The notes: a model not told the origin generated them from the letters alone. DNA of 64,000 bases from Bordetella genomosp. 4 (GCF_002261185.1 NZ_NEVQ01000017.1:1-64000); one strand, 5' to 3'; positions 8,873 to 19,080 are shown, numbered from the stretch's first letter. Program-made: numbers and translations.

Positions 8873-10009
8873 TCAAGCCGACACAGTATTTCGATAAACG
8901 TCCAAGGTCGCTCGAGCAAAATCGTCGAGACCGAAAAAGTCGACGGCACTACGCCGCGCTGCGGCGCCCATGATGGATACCCGGCTGGGGTCTTGCAACA
9001 TCGAGGTCAAAGTCCTAGCAATGGCGGGAACATCGCGCACGGGCACGATCCAGCCATCTTCGCCGTCTCGCACATTTTCCGGCAGGCCGCCCGCATTGCT
9101 CACCAATGCAGGCAAGCCCAGCGACATCACTTCTCGACAGGCATACGACAAGGCTTCGCGATAGGAAAGCACGAAGCCGACATGGCAACAGGCCAGCGCG
9201 TCGCGGACGTCGTCCAGCAAGCCGGGAAAAAAGACCTGGTCCTGCATGCCTGCCGCGCGCACGCGCGCACGCTTGTCGTCATTGGGCAGATCGCCTGCCA
9301 CGAGAATGAAAATGCGTTCGCGCAGATCCGTGGGCAGGCTGCCTGCGGCGTCGACCAGATCGAGCCAACCCTTTGCATAATCGGTACCGCCGGCGCTGCC
9401 AAGCAGCAAACGGCCACGCCAGGAAGGACCGAAATAGTGATCGCGCAGCGCTTCTACCGAAGAAGATTCGGTCTCTGGAGACTGCGTGACATCAATAGGC
9501 GCAAAATAATCGGTATCGATGCCATGCCGGATCGTAGTGATCGGCACACGCCGGTATGGCGAGGCCATCACCATGTTTCGCACAAAGTCGCTGACGGCAA
9601 TGACATGATCGGTCGCCATGGCGGCCCGCATGCGATGCCCCAAGGAATCCAGCGGATGATCGTTATGCTTGGTGAACACAACGCGCGGACGATGGCGCAT
9701 CCCGATCAATGCGAGCATGACCTGCTTATGGTCTGCCGAACCGTTGACATGGACGATGTCGTAGCGCTCCTGCGCAATCAGACGCCTCAATGCTGCGCGC
9801 TCGCCAAACCAGGATGACAGCCGCGTCGTGAAACGCATGCCAACGGTGCGAACACCGGGAATGGCGCCCGCATAGCGAAACAGCCGGCTCGTCTCCGGCG
9901 CAGCAACGGTGATCTGATGATCACCCGCCAGCGCCTTTGCCAGACTGGTGATGTAGGTCGTATGGCCGCCCCCGTTACGCGGGTGGAAATTGGTGTAAAG
10001 GATCTTCAC
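8873..10009 (-). CDS. LPS-core glycosyltransferase, GT4 type
   Basis: 378 residues. N-terminal GGGHTTYITSLAKAL is the acceptor-side Rossmann start of GT-B enzymes; the C-terminal half has the GT4 signature with FVLSYREALSYACREVMSLGLP and GGLPENV. It likely adds a sugar from a nucleotide donor to the LPS core at the cytoplasmic face. The start is GTG 10009, nine bp after the stop of the upstream GT2 gene, so translation is probably coupled. It is last of the minus-strand set dnaE-GT4-deacetylase-GT2-GT4, the same composition known for an LPS-core cluster of Bordetella pertussis. Donor and acceptor are not readable from sequence. Confidence 0.85.
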   Translation of the reverse strand: MKILYTNFHPRNGGGHTTYITSLAKALAGDHQITVAAPETSRLFRYAGAIPGVRTVGMRFTTRLSSWFGERAALRRLIAQERYDIVHVNGSADHKQVMLALIGMRHRPRVVFTKHNDHPLDSLGHRMRAAMATDHVIAVSDFVRNMVMASPYRRVPITTIRHGIDTDYFAPIDVTQSPETESSSVEALRDHYFGPSWRGRLLLGSAGGTDYAKGWLDLVDAAGSLPTDLRERIFILVAGDLPNDDKRARVRAAGMQDQVFFPGLLDDVRDALACCHVGFVLSYREALSYACREVMSLGLPALVSNAGGLPENVRDGEDGWIVPVRDVPAIARTLTSMLQDPSRVSIMGAAARRSAVDFFGLDDFARATLDVYRNTVSA

Positions 10010-10018
10010 TTCAGAGGA

Positions 10019-10768
10019 TTATTTACGCTGATCAGACAGAAAGCTGAGCTTGGCGTAGCGAAAAAAACTGCCTGCCGCTGCCGTCACGGCCAGCACCAAG
10101 CCGTGGCGTCCGTCCAGAAACCCCCGACGAATCAAATAAATACGCACAAAAGTCCAAAAACCATGCCCCATTGCGCTGAACACCGTCGCCCGTTTGCCAC
10201 GGGCGTACATCATTGCGGCGGCATCTGAAGAATAGCGGTTGATCTTGTTGATCAGCGCATCGAGATTGGGATAGGGATAATGCTCGAAATGCCCCTTCAG
10301 TTGCAACACGGGGCCTTGCGGCACGACACGCTCGTGTACGGCAGCGTCGGTAAAGCGCCCAGTGCCGCGCTTGAATAAGCGCAGCACATAGTCGGGCCAC
10401 CAGCCGCTGTGGCGAATGAAACGGCCGCAGAATTCCGACAATCGGGGGATCTCATAGGCGTCGGCCTTCGGCACCGCGAGTACCGCCTGGATCTCGCGGG
10501 CCAATTCCGGTGTGACACGCTCGTCGGCATCAATGGATAGGACCCAATCACCGGTGGCCAGATCGAGCGCACGGTTTTTCTGTGGCCCGAATCCTGGCCA
10601 ATCGGACGTGACTTCGACATGTGCGCCAAAATCGCGCGCGAGCTCGACGGTATTGTCCGTGCTGCCGGAATCCACCACGATGAACTCGTCGGCAAAGGCA
10701 ACCGACTCCAGGCAGCCCACGATGTGCTTGGCCTCGTTTTTGGTGATGATGATGACCGAGAGCTTCAT
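10019..10768 (-). CDS. LPS-core glycosyltransferase, GT2 (WaaE/LgtF-like)
   Basis: 249 residues from ATG 10768 (GAGGA ribosome site). GT-A fold: LSVIIITKNEA, FIVVDSGSTDNTVELA and the divalent-metal motif DADER, then the WaaE-like stretch ending DYVLRLFKRGTGRF and HERV. WaaE/LgtF enzymes add beta-1,4-glucose to core heptose I using UDP-glucose; this is the likely role. Its start overlaps the stop of the deacetylase by 4 bp (ATGA), so both are in one operon. A C-terminal hydrophobic part (about residues 205-240) may anchor it to the membrane. Confidence 0.87.
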   Translation of the reverse strand: MKLSVIIITKNEAKHIVGCLESVAFADEFIVVDSGSTDNTVELARDFGAHVEVTSDWPGFGPQKNRALDLATGDWVLSIDADERVTPELAREIQAVLAVPKADAYEIPRLSEFCGRFIRHSGWWPDYVLRLFKRGTGRFTDAAVHERVVPQGPVLQLKGHFEHYPYPNLDALINKINRYSSDAAAMMYARGKRATVFSAMGHGFWTFVRIYLIRRGFLDGRHGLVLAVTAAAGSFFRYAKLSFLSDQRK

Positions 10769-11616
10769 TTGCGATTCCTCAGCCGTCTTTTCCACGCTTT
10801 CCATGCATGATAACGAGGCCCGATGATGGGATGACGGGACATCCAGATGCGGCGGTTCAGCCAGGATCCGCCGAGGTTGCGGACCGCAAACCGATAGATG
10901 TGTTCGGGATTGGCGCCTGGCAAGTTCTGGCCTAAGGCGTCTGTGGTGTACAGATGTTTGAAGCCTGCCTCGCGGGCCATCTGTACGTAATCGTCGTCAA
11001 AGTAGCCCTGCGGCCAGCACAGGTGATCGCTGACGCCGCCCAGCTCGTGAATCAAGGCGGAACGGGAATCCTTTAACTCTTGGGCAACGTGTTTGCGTTT
11101 GGCATCAACATCGGGGCCGCATTCTTTGTCCCAACGCGTATGGGTATGCGTATGGGAATGCACCTCGAAGGTCCCTGCCGCCAACATCGCGCGCACCTCG
11201 CTCCAGCGCAGCATCACCTCGTCGGTGCGGCCCTCGGCGACCAGGCGCTTGCTTTCATGATGATCGGGCGAATGGGGCACGGGCAGGCCCTGCCCCGCGT
11301 ATGGCCGCACGTCTCCCTGGCCGAGCCAGCCTGTGATCAGAAACAGGATGGCCTTCATGCTATAGCGTTGCAGAACCGGATGCGCGTATGTCCAGTTGTT
11401 CAGATAACCGTCGTCAAAGGTGATGAGAACGGATTTTTCCGGAACGGTACCGCCAGCCAGATAATCGGCGAACTGTTGGGCGCTCAGCGAGGTATAGCCT
11501 GCGCGGGCCAAGCCTGCGATCTGCTGTTCGAACACCTCGGGCGTCACGGCAATCATGCCGCCTGCCGGGTGAACGTGGTGATACATCAGGACGGGAATAT
11601 TGGGCGCGTTAGACAT
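10765..11616 (-). CDS. Polysaccharide deacetylase (LPS-core associated)
   Basis: 283 residues of the carbohydrate esterase 4 (NodB) fold. Motif 1 ITFDDGY holds the catalytic Asp and a metal Asp; motif 2 is HSHTHTH with metal histidines; WPQGYFDDDY is the motif 3 region. No signal peptide, so it acts in the cytoplasm. Set among core glycosyltransferases, it probably removes an N-acetyl group from a core hexosamine, leaving a free amine. It overlaps the following GT2 gene by 4 bp. The 104 bp before its start (11617-11720) hold no convincing gene. Confidence 0.88.
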   Translation of the reverse strand: MSNAPNIPVLMYHHVHPAGGMIAVTPEVFEQQIAGLARAGYTSLSAQQFADYLAGGTVPEKSVLITFDDGYLNNWTYAHPVLQRYSMKAILFLITGWLGQGDVRPYAGQGLPVPHSPDHHESKRLVAEGRTDEVMLRWSEVRAMLAAGTFEVHSHTHTHTRWDKECGPDVDAKRKHVAQELKDSRSALIHELGGVSDHLCWPQGYFDDDYVQMAREAGFKHLYTTDALGQNLPGANPEHIYRFAVRNLGGSWLNRRIWMSRHPIIGPRYHAWKAWKRRLRNRK

Positions 11617-11720
11617 GCGGAGTCACTCTCGAGCACATTACGCCAGAGCGGCGCGACGGTGGGCCTGGGCCGCACGACCGTTGGCGCGGTTCGCGGCCGC
11701 GAGATCATTGGCGGCAGAGT

Positions 11721-12821
11721 TCACGATCGGCGCTCCGCCAACCATTTACGATAGATCGCCTCGGTGTTCTCCGCCAAACGCGCGGGGGAGAATACGCCCT
11801 CTTCCCACACCATGCGACGGCCAGCCTCGCCCATCTGGCGGCGCAGTTCGGGGTTGTCGATCAAACGCTCCAACGCGCTTTGCAACGCGGCGTGATCATG
11901 CACGGGGACCAAGATGCCTGTCACGCCGTCGCGCATCATTTCGGACACGCCGCCGACGTCCGTGCCGATGACCGGCAGACCGGCGGCTTCGGCCTCGACG
12001 TATACCGTGCCGGACGCCTCTTGTTCGGTGGCCAGCGCAAACAAATCAAAGCCCGCCAGCAGGTTGGGCACATCGCGCCGCGTCCCCATCAGGTGGATGC
12101 GGTCCTGCAGGCCCAGTTCCTGAATGTAGCGCTGCGTGTTTTCGAACGTCGGCGAACCGGAGCCCACAAATACCATGTGCAGCTTAGGCCGCGTCGCCAT
12201 CAAGGGGCGCATGGCATCGATCAGGCTTTTATGGCCTTTGGCCGCGCGCATCACGGCGACACAACCCACCACGATATCGTCCTCGGCCAGACCCAACTCG
12301 CCACGCAACGTCGAGTGTTCGACAGGCGGCGGCAGAACCACGGGGGAGTACAGCGTAGCGGTATGTTCGGCGGGCACACCCCGGCTGATCAAATAGCGGC
12401 GCACATACTCGCTGACCGTGGTGACGCGATGCGGCAGCCACGTGTAGGACAGCATGGATCCGACTTTGCTGGCCAAATGGCGCGTGCGCACGATCAGCGG
12501 CGTACCGGCCAGACGCCCCGCCGTGCCGGCGATCAGGGTATCAATACGGCTGTGCGTATTGACCACATCGTAATTTCCCTCCAGGAGAATGCGCCGCACG
12601 GCGACTACGCCCTTGAGGTATTTGACCAGGCCGCCCATGGGAACGGTATGCACGGTAAACCCCGCGTCGCGCAGACGCGGCACTAACTGGGCTTGCGGCT
12701 GGCAGACGGCCTCGATGTGATGGCCGCGCGCGCGCATGGCATGCATTTCCTTGAAAATGCGATGTTCCTGCCCGCCGAATGCGACGGCCGCCTCGGAGTG
12801 GAGTATGCGTAGCGGTTGCAT
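11721..12821 (-). CDS. LPS-core glycosyltransferase, GT4 type
   Basis: 366 residues of GT-B fold. The N-terminus reads RILHSEAAVAFGGQEHRIF, and the C-terminal donor half has GCVAVMRAAKGH, FVGSGSPTFE and the EX7E-like region EQEASGTVYVEAEAAGLPVIGTD (its two Glu mark donor binding). Its ATG shares one base with the dnaE stop (TGATG), so the ribosome reinitiates from dnaE. This gene leads the four-gene core cluster. Donor sugar unknown; an amino-sugar or heptose is plausible from context. Confidence 0.87.
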   Translation of the reverse strand: MQPLRILHSEAAVAFGGQEHRIFKEMHAMRARGHHIEAVCQPQAQLVPRLRDAGFTVHTVPMGGLVKYLKGVVAVRRILLEGNYDVVNTHSRIDTLIAGTAGRLAGTPLIVRTRHLASKVGSMLSYTWLPHRVTTVSEYVRRYLISRGVPAEHTATLYSPVVLPPPVEHSTLRGELGLAEDDIVVGCVAVMRAAKGHKSLIDAMRPLMATRPKLHMVFVGSGSPTFENTQRYIQELGLQDRIHLMGTRRDVPNLLAGFDLFALATEQEASGTVYVEAEAAGLPVIGTDVGGVSEMMRDGVTGILVPVHDHAALQSALERLIDNPELRRQMGEAGRRMVWEEGVFSPARLAENTEAIYRKWLAERRS

Positions 12822-15800
12822 CAGTAGGTCACCTCTACCCCGTCAGGATTCGCCCAGGCAGTCAGGTTGTCAAGCAAGGTATCGGCCATGCGCACACGCC
12901 ATTCCTCGCCCAGCCGTACCGTGCACAAGAAGTTGTCACGCTCGTAAATAATATCAACGGGCACGCCAGGAACTCCATTCTCGGGCTCGGCCCGGAATGG
13001 ATTGAGCATCTGGTAGAGGCGTTTGGCATCGGCCTGGCCGTTGAGCTTGACGCGCAGCGATTTCGCGCGCGCCTCGCGGGCCAGCTGCAAATCGTAAAGC
13101 TGCTCCGCCACGATGCGCATACCGCCGGAATAGTCGTCATTGCTGACTTTGCCCTGGACGATGATCAACTGGTCTTCGCGCAAGCGGGAACGGTGTTTTT
13201 CGTACAGCTCGTTGAAGACTGAAATTTCCAATTGGGCGGTGCCGTCATCCAGAACCGCAAATACCATTTTGCCGCGTCGGGTCATCATCGTGCGCACGCC
13301 CGCCAGCACGCCGCACATCCACTGCAAATCTCGCTGTGGTTCGATACGTGCCAGTTGCGTGGGCACGATGCGGCGGACCTCGTCGCGCCAATGATCGAAC
13401 AAATGGCCGCTGAAGTAATAACCCAGCGCCGATTTTTCCTCGGTCAGCTTGGTGTGCAGGTTCCACGGGGCGACCTTGCTGAGCTCGCCGGCAACCACGT
13501 CGCCGCTGTCGTCTCCAAACAAGGAGGCTTGATTCGCGCTGCGAGCGGCCTGTTCGGCGGCTTCCATCGCGGTGCCAACCGAGGCCAGCATCGCCGCCCG
13601 GTTAGGCTCGATGGTGTCAAACGCACCGGCACGAATCAGCGCCTCGATCGTACGCCGATTGACGGCATGCTTGTTGACGCGCCGGCAGAAGTCGAACAGA
13701 TTTGCAAAGGGGCCATCTGCCTCGCGTGCACGCAGGATTTCCTCGACAGCGCCCTGCCCCGTTCCTTTGACTGCTCCCAGGCCATAGCGCATGGTGCGCG
13801 GCGGTTTACCCTGTTTGGTGTGCTCGTCTTGTACAGGCTCGAACCGGTATCCCGACGCGTTGACGTCGGGCGGCAGCACCAACACGCCGTTTTCCTGAGC
13901 ATCGCGGCAGAAGATCTGCACTTTGTCCGTGTCGTCCATATCCGACGACATCGTGGCGGCCAGAAACTCGGTCGGGTGATAGGCCTTGAGCCAGGCGGTC
14001 TGATAGGAGATCAGCGCATAGGCCGCCGAGTGCGATTTGTTGAAACCGTAGCCGGCGAATTTTTCCATCAAGTCGAACAGCTTGACGGCCAGATCCGGAT
14101 CGTGGCCCTTTTCCTTGGCGCCTTTTTCGAACAACTCGCGGTGCTTGGCCATTTCCTCGGGCTTTTTCTTGCCCATGGCGCGGCGCAGCAAATCAGCGCC
14201 GCCCAGCGAATAGCCGCCGATGATCTGCGAGATCAGCATCACCTGCTCTTGGTAGACGATGACCCCGTAGGTGCTTTTCAGCGTGTTTTCCAGATCGGGA
14301 TGGAAATAATCGACTGCCGCACGGCCGTGTTTACGGTTGACGAAGTCATCCACCATGCCGGATTCCAGCGGACCCGGACGGTAGAGCGCCAACATAGCGA
14401 TGATGTCTTCGAAGTTGCTGGGCCGGAGCTTTTTCAGCAGTTCTTTCATCCCGCGCGATTCCAGCTGGAACACAGCCGTGGTATTGGCATCGCAGAGGAT
14501 TTTGTAGGCAGCCGGGTCATCGAGCTCGAGCGACATGATGTCGAAGTCGCGCTTGGATTCATTGAACTGGCGCACATAGCGCACGGCCCAGTCCAGAATC
14601 GTCAAGTTTCGCAGCCCCAGAAAGTCGAACTTCACCAGGCCCGCAGCCTCGACGTCGTCTTTATCGAACTGCGACACCGCGCTGTTTTCCTGACCCGGCT
14701 GGCAATACAGGGGGCAGAAATCGGTAAGTTTGCCCGGCGCGATCAGCACCCCGCCCGCGTGCATGCCGATGTTGCGGGTCAAGCCCTCCAGGGGCTGGGC
14801 CAGGTCGACCAGCGCGCGGACTTCTTCTTCTTGTTCGTAGCGTTCCTTGAATGCCGGCTCCTCTTTCAAGGTCCGGTCGAGCGACCATGGATCGGCCGGA
14901 TTGAACGGAATCAGCTTGGACAGGCCATCGCAGAAGAGATAAGGCATGTCCAGCACCCGCCCCGCATCGCGGACCACGGCTTTTGCGCCCAGCGTACCGA
15001 ACGTCGCAATCTGGCTCACGGCCTCGCGGCCGTATTTCATCTTGACGTAGTCGATGACGCGTTCGCGATTGTCCTGGCAAAAGTCGATATCGAAGTCGGG
15101 CATGGACACCCGCTCGGGATTCAGGAACCGCTCGAACAGCAAGTCGTAGCGGATCGGATCCAGATCGGTAATGCCCAGCGCGTACGCCACCAGTGAACCC
15201 GCCCCCGAACCCCGGCCCGGGCCGACCGGCACGCCGTTGTTTTTACCCCAGTTGATAAAGTCCTGAACGATCAGGAAGTAACCTGGAAAGCCCATCTGAA
15301 TGATGGTTTTGCATTCCCAGCGCAGGCGCTCGTAGTACTGCTCGCGCTTGGCGTCGCGAACAGCCTGGTCGGGGAACAGGAATTCCAGGCGCTTTTCCAA
15401 GCCAGCCTCGGAGAGCTGTACCAGATAGTCATCCAGAGACACGCCCTCTGGCGTGGGAAAAATAGGTAGCCGCGGCTTGCCCAGTACCAGCGTCAGATTG
15501 CATCGCTTGGCGATTTCGACGGTGTTGGCCAGCGCCGAAGGCACATCGGCAAAGCGCCGCGCCATTTCTTCGGAGCTGAGCAGGTACTGCTCTTTTGTAA
15601 AACGGCGCACGCGGCGCGGATCGGCCAGGATCTCGCCCTGAGAGATACATACACGGGCCTCGTGAGCCTGAAATTCGCTTTCGTGCAGAAACTGCACGGG
15701 ATGCGTGGCCACGACCGGCAGTCCGGCCTCGGCGGCCAGGCGCATGGCAGCCTGGGTATAGGCTTCGTCGCCATCGGCACCGCTGCGCTGCAGCTCGATG

Positions 15801-16312
15801 TAAAAAGCCCCGGGGAATAATTGCCCCCATTGCCTCGCCAGCGACAGCGCCGTGACGGCATTGCCCGCATCCAAGGCATGCCCGATATCGCCGCCCCGCC
15901 CCCCAGAGAGCACGATCAGCCCCTCTCGGCCCGCCAACCATTCACGGCGGATTTCGGCACGGCCTCTACCCTGGTTAGTCAAAAAAGACTGCGTCAGTAG
16001 CTCGCACAGGTTCAGATAGCCTTTGTGGTTGCGTACGAGCAACAGCAAGCGGAAAGGCTTGTCGGGATCATCGTCGTTGGTCAGCCAGACATCGCAGCCC
16101 GCAATGGGTTTCACGCCCTTTCCACGCGCGCCTTTATAAAATTTGATCAGCCCGAAAATATTCGACAGATCCGTGAGGGCCACTGCGGGCTGGCCCAGTT
16201 GAGCGACCCGTTTGATCAGGTCAGGCACGCGCACAATACCATCCACCACCGAGAACTCGGAATGGACGCGCAAATGGACAAAGGCAGGCTTGGAGATAAC
16301 GGCTTCAGACAT
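12821..16312 (-). CDS. dnaE: DNA polymerase III subunit alpha
   Basis: 1163 residues, the usual length for DnaE1. N-terminal PHP domain (about 8-280; LRVHSEFSVVDGIV, LTDLSNIFG). The C-family polymerase core holds PDFDIDF with the catalytic Asp pair (about 400) and a third Asp in FDFLGLRNL (about 555). Downstream are tandem HhH motifs, an OB fold (about 990-1075; FAVLDDGTAQLE) and the tau-binding tail. It is the replicative polymerase subunit of the holoenzyme. ATG 16312 fits homologues. The stop overlaps the next gene, coupling replication and LPS-core genes on one transcript. Confidence 0.97.
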   Translation of the reverse strand: MSEAVISKPAFVHLRVHSEFSVVDGIVRVPDLIKRVAQLGQPAVALTDLSNIFGLIKFYKGARGKGVKPIAGCDVWLTNDDDPDKPFRLLLLVRNHKGYLNLCELLTQSFLTNQGRGRAEIRREWLAGREGLIVLSGGRGGDIGHALDAGNAVTALSLARQWGQLFPGAFYIELQRSGADGDEAYTQAAMRLAAEAGLPVVATHPVQFLHESEFQAHEARVCISQGEILADPRRVRRFTKEQYLLSSEEMARRFADVPSALANTVEIAKRCNLTLVLGKPRLPIFPTPEGVSLDDYLVQLSEAGLEKRLEFLFPDQAVRDAKREQYYERLRWECKTIIQMGFPGYFLIVQDFINWGKNNGVPVGPGRGSGAGSLVAYALGITDLDPIRYDLLFERFLNPERVSMPDFDIDFCQDNRERVIDYVKMKYGREAVSQIATFGTLGAKAVVRDAGRVLDMPYLFCDGLSKLIPFNPADPWSLDRTLKEEPAFKERYEQEEEVRALVDLAQPLEGLTRNIGMHAGGVLIAPGKLTDFCPLYCQPGQENSAVSQFDKDDVEAAGLVKFDFLGLRNLTILDWAVRYVRQFNESKRDFDIMSLELDDPAAYKILCDANTTAVFQLESRGMKELLKKLRPSNFEDIIAMLALYRPGPLESGMVDDFVNRKHGRAAVDYFHPDLENTLKSTYGVIVYQEQVMLISQIIGGYSLGGADLLRRAMGKKKPEEMAKHRELFEKGAKEKGHDPDLAVKLFDLMEKFAGYGFNKSHSAAYALISYQTAWLKAYHPTEFLAATMSSDMDDTDKVQIFCRDAQENGVLVLPPDVNASGYRFEPVQDEHTKQGKPPRTMRYGLGAVKGTGQGAVEEILRAREADGPFANLFDFCRRVNKHAVNRRTIEALIRAGAFDTIEPNRAAMLASVGTAMEAAEQAARSANQASLFGDDSGDVVAGELSKVAPWNLHTKLTEEKSALGYYFSGHLFDHWRDEVRRIVPTQLARIEPQRDLQWMCGVLAGVRTMMTRRGKMVFAVLDDGTAQLEISVFNELYEKHRSRLREDQLIIVQGKVSNDDYSGGMRIVAEQLYDLQLAREARAKSLRVKLNGQADAKRLYQMLNPFRAEPENGVPGVPVDIIYERDNFLCTVRLGEEWRVRMADTLLDNLTAWANPDGVEVTY

Positions 16313-16435
16313 GGTCGGAATTGTACCTAGTCGGCCGTCTGGGCGGGCACGCCAGCCCCCACTCCGTCATATTTTGCCAAGCTATGAGAAAATAGGTCGT
16401 CTTTTTATCAAATGGCTCTCGACGAGCTATGCGTT

Positions 16436-17335
16436 ATGAAGTGGCTGATTCCTGTTATCTGGCTGGCCGCCATCCTCTTTGCACATTTTCGAGGCCGTGT
16501 GCGTCTGCGCCTTTCTCGCCAGCTGTTGGACCAATCCGCGCTGCTGGCGCCAGTCAATGCGTTCATGGTGCTGTGCTCCCGTGTGCCGACCACACCCTAT
16601 TTGCCGTCGCGCGAGATCCCCGAGTTGCAAGTCCTGGACGACAACTGGGAAGTCATCCGTGACGAAGCGCTGAAAATGGCCGAGCTGCGCCGCATCAAAG
16701 CGGCGGAGAAGCACGACGACATCGGCTTTAATTCATTTTTCAAATATGGCTGGAAGCGCTTTTATCTGAAATGGTATGACGCCCGTCATCCGTCAGCCGA
16801 GGAACTGTGCCCGCGCACCGTCGCCATTCTGAAAAGCCTGCCCAAGGTCAAGGCAGCCATGTTTGCCGAACTGCCTCCTGGAGGCAAGCTCAACAAGCAC
16901 CGGGATCCCTTTGCGGGCTCGCTGCGCTATCACCTGGGCCTGGCTACCCCTAATGATGACCGATGCCACATCATCGTCGACGGCGAGCCGTATAGCTGGC
17001 GTGATGGTGAGAGCGTGGTGTTTGACGAAACCTACGTCCACGAAGCCCACAACCAGTCTGAGGCCAATCGCATTATTTTGTTTTGCGACATCGAGCGTCC
17101 GCTGAAATGGCGATGGGCCGAGGCATTTAACCGGTGGTTCGGGCGCGTCGTGATGTCGGCGGCCAGCTCGCCGAACGATAGCGGCGATCAGACCGGCGCC
17201 ATCAACAAGCTGACGCACGCGCACTGGGTCATCGATCAAAAGCGCAAGCAGTTCAAGGCGTGGAATCGTACGGTGTACAAGATCACCAAGGTGGTATTGA
17301 TTGCGCTGGTGATTGTCGGGTTCTTGGCGCTGTAA
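16436..17335 (+). CDS. lpxO: Lipid A 2-hydroxylase, Asp/Asn beta-hydroxylase family
   Basis: LpxO is an Fe(II)/2-oxoglutarate dioxygenase that hydroxylates a secondary acyl chain of lipid A at the inner membrane. The 299-residue product fits the family (about 300). It has an N-terminal membrane helix (2-18), the iron ligands His155 and Asp157 (KHRDPF) and His202 (VHEAHN), Arg164 after them (SLRYHLGL), and a C-terminal hydrophobic helix (about 280-298). ATG 16436 (MKWLIPVIWL) is preferred to ATG 16412; neither has a strong ribosome site. It diverges from dnaE and the core cluster, fitting an LPS-modifying role. Confidence 0.9.
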   Translation: MKWLIPVIWLAAILFAHFRGRVRLRLSRQLLDQSALLAPVNAFMVLCSRVPTTPYLPSREIPELQVLDDNWEVIRDEALKMAELRRIKAAEKHDDIGFNSFFKYGWKRFYLKWYDARHPSAEELCPRTVAILKSLPKVKAAMFAELPPGGKLNKHRDPFAGSLRYHLGLATPNDDRCHIIVDGEPYSWRDGESVVFDETYVHEAHNQSEANRIILFCDIERPLKWRWAEAFNRWFGRVVMSAASSPNDSGDQTGAINKLTHAHWVIDQKRKQFKAWNRTVYKITKVVLIALVIVGFLAL

Positions 17336-17450
17336 TTGTCATTGCCACTACTCAGCCGATCGAGTTTTATCATCGCGGTGCAATGGTCGATTGTCGTGGC
17401 CGACGGGTCAGGGATGCCGCACGCGTACGAAAAAAAGAGTGTTTGATTGT

Positions 17451-18842
17451 CTAGCACTCGACGATATTCACCGCTAACCCCCCGCGGGCTGTTTCTTTGT
17501 ATTTTGTTTTCATGTCTGCGCCGGTTTCGCGCATGGTCTTGATAACCGAGTCGAGTGACACGTAATGTTGACCGTTTCCGCGCAAAGCCATACGCGCGGC
17601 GTTGACGGCTTTGACAGAGGCCATCGCGTTACGCTCGATACAAGGGATCTGGACGAGACCGCCCACCGGATCACAGGTCAGACCCAGGTTGTGTTCCATG
17701 CCGATTTCGGCTGCGTTTTCGACCTGGTTCACGGAACCGCCCAGCACAGCCGCTAGCGCCCCTGCCGCCATGGAACAGGCGACGCCGACCTCGCCCTGGC
17801 AACCGACTTCGGCGCCAGAGATCGAGGCGTTATATTTGTATAACAAGCCTATCGCTGCGGCCGTCAACAGAAAATCGCGTGCGCCCTGGGCGTTGGCGCC
17901 CGGGACAAAGCGGTCGTAATAGTGCAATACAGCTGGAATAATGCCCGCCGCCCCGTTTGTGGGCGCTGTCACCACGCGCCCGCCCGCGGCGTTCTCCTCG
18001 TTGACGGCCATGGCGTACAGATTGACCCAGTCCATGACGGACAAAGGATCGGACAATGTGCGCTCGGCCCGCTGTGTCAGGCTGCGATATAGCTCGGGCG
18101 CACGGCGGCGAACCTTCAGCGGACCGGGCAAGTCGCCATCTGCTTCGGGGTAATTGATGCCGCATCCGCGGCTGACACAATCCTGCATGACTTGCCAGAT
18201 GCGATCCAGCGCGGCATCAACCTCGGCCTGCGTACGCCACACGAGTTCGTTGCGCATCATCAATTGCGCCACCGTACAGGACTCGGCGTGGCACATCTCC
18301 ATCAACTCGCGACTGGTGCGAAAGGGAAACGGCAACTGATCGTGCGCCGCGATGATCTGGCTGTTCGATGCGCCTGCGGTCACCACAAAACCGCCGCCCA
18401 CCGAAAGATAACGGGCTTCGCGCAGGGAATTGCCCGCCGCATCGAAGGCATGGAATTTCATACCGTTAGGGTGCTCGGCCATGGCCTCGCGGCGATAAAA
18501 CAGGATGTGCTCTTTCTCGATGAAGGGCACTGGGAAATGGCCCAGCAATGCGAGGGACTTGCCCGTACGTACCGACTGCAGCAAGCCCGCGATCGCCGAC
18601 GGGTCAACGGTATCAGGCGCCTGCCCCATCAGCCCCAGGATGACGCCTTTGTCGGTACCATGCCCCTTGCCAGTCGCCCCCAGGGATCCATATAGCTCTA
18701 CCCGCACCGAGGCAACCTGAGACAGCAGTCGATCCCGCTCCAAGCCCTGGGCAAATAACAGCGCGGCTCGCATTGGTCCCACCGTATGAGAGCTGGACGG
18801 CCCGATGCCGATTTTAAAAAGATCAAAAGCGGAGACTGCCAC
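17451..18842 (-). CDS. sdaA: L-serine ammonia-lyase (L-serine dehydratase), iron-sulfur dependent
   Basis: Converts L-serine to pyruvate and ammonia with a [4Fe-4S] cluster. The 463-residue single chain has the N-terminal regulatory half ([16 protein letters not shown]) and the catalytic C-terminal half ([35 protein letters not shown]). Conserved cysteines in the last two motifs supply the cluster ligands. The start is GTG 18842 with AGAGG six nt upstream. It stands alone, with lpxO converging from the other side; the 115 bp between them shows no obvious terminator. Confidence 0.95.
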   Translation of the reverse strand: MAVSAFDLFKIGIGPSSSHTVGPMRAALLFAQGLERDRLLSQVASVRVELYGSLGATGKGHGTDKGVILGLMGQAPDTVDPSAIAGLLQSVRTGKSLALLGHFPVPFIEKEHILFYRREAMAEHPNGMKFHAFDAAGNSLREARYLSVGGGFVVTAGASNSQIIAAHDQLPFPFRTSRELMEMCHAESCTVAQLMMRNELVWRTQAEVDAALDRIWQVMQDCVSRGCGINYPEADGDLPGPLKVRRRAPELYRSLTQRAERTLSDPLSVMDWVNLYAMAVNEENAAGGRVVTAPTNGAAGIIPAVLHYYDRFVPGANAQGARDFLLTAAAIGLLYKYNASISGAEVGCQGEVGVACSMAAGALAAVLGGSVNQVENAAEIGMEHNLGLTCDPVGGLVQIPCIERNAMASVKAVNAARMALRGNGQHYVSLDSVIKTMRETGADMKTKYKETARGGLAVNIVEC

Positions 18843-18947
18843 GGTTAACCTCTGTAAAAGGGAGGATGAGGATCATATAGACATGATACGCGGAGCACAG
18901 CGACGTAATCGACAATGCTGGTCAAACTGGGGACAGAGAGATAAGGT

Positions 18948-19064
18948 ATGAATACAAGAGCTTGGAATTCCCTGCTTGACGACGATTTCCCTTCGCCCCC
19001 GGGCGTGCGATCATTGGATATGACAGGTTTGTTTCAATCCGGATCCAACGGCCCGTGGCGTTGA
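18948..19064 (+). CDS. Possible 38-residue leader peptide or small protein upstream of the phosphate transporter
   Basis: A short frame, MNTRAWNSLLDDDF..., starts with ATG after ATAAGGT and ends at TGA 19064, 16 bp before the transporter start. The spacing and ribosome-binding-like sequence suggest it may be translated, perhaps coupled to the transporter. It has no recognised domain, and codon use is unremarkable, so it could be chance. The rest of the 18843-19080 gap shows no gene. Confidence 0.25.
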   Translation: MNTRAWNSLLDDDFPSPPGVRSLDMTGLFQSGSNGPWR

Positions 19065-19080
19065 TTTTTGCAGGCTGACT

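Noticed and set aside
11617..11720. Alanine-rich short frame between the core glycosyltransferase and the deacetylase
   Set aside because: About 28 codons from a GTG with no ribosome site; could be a relic of a longer C-terminus but nothing supports it as a gene.
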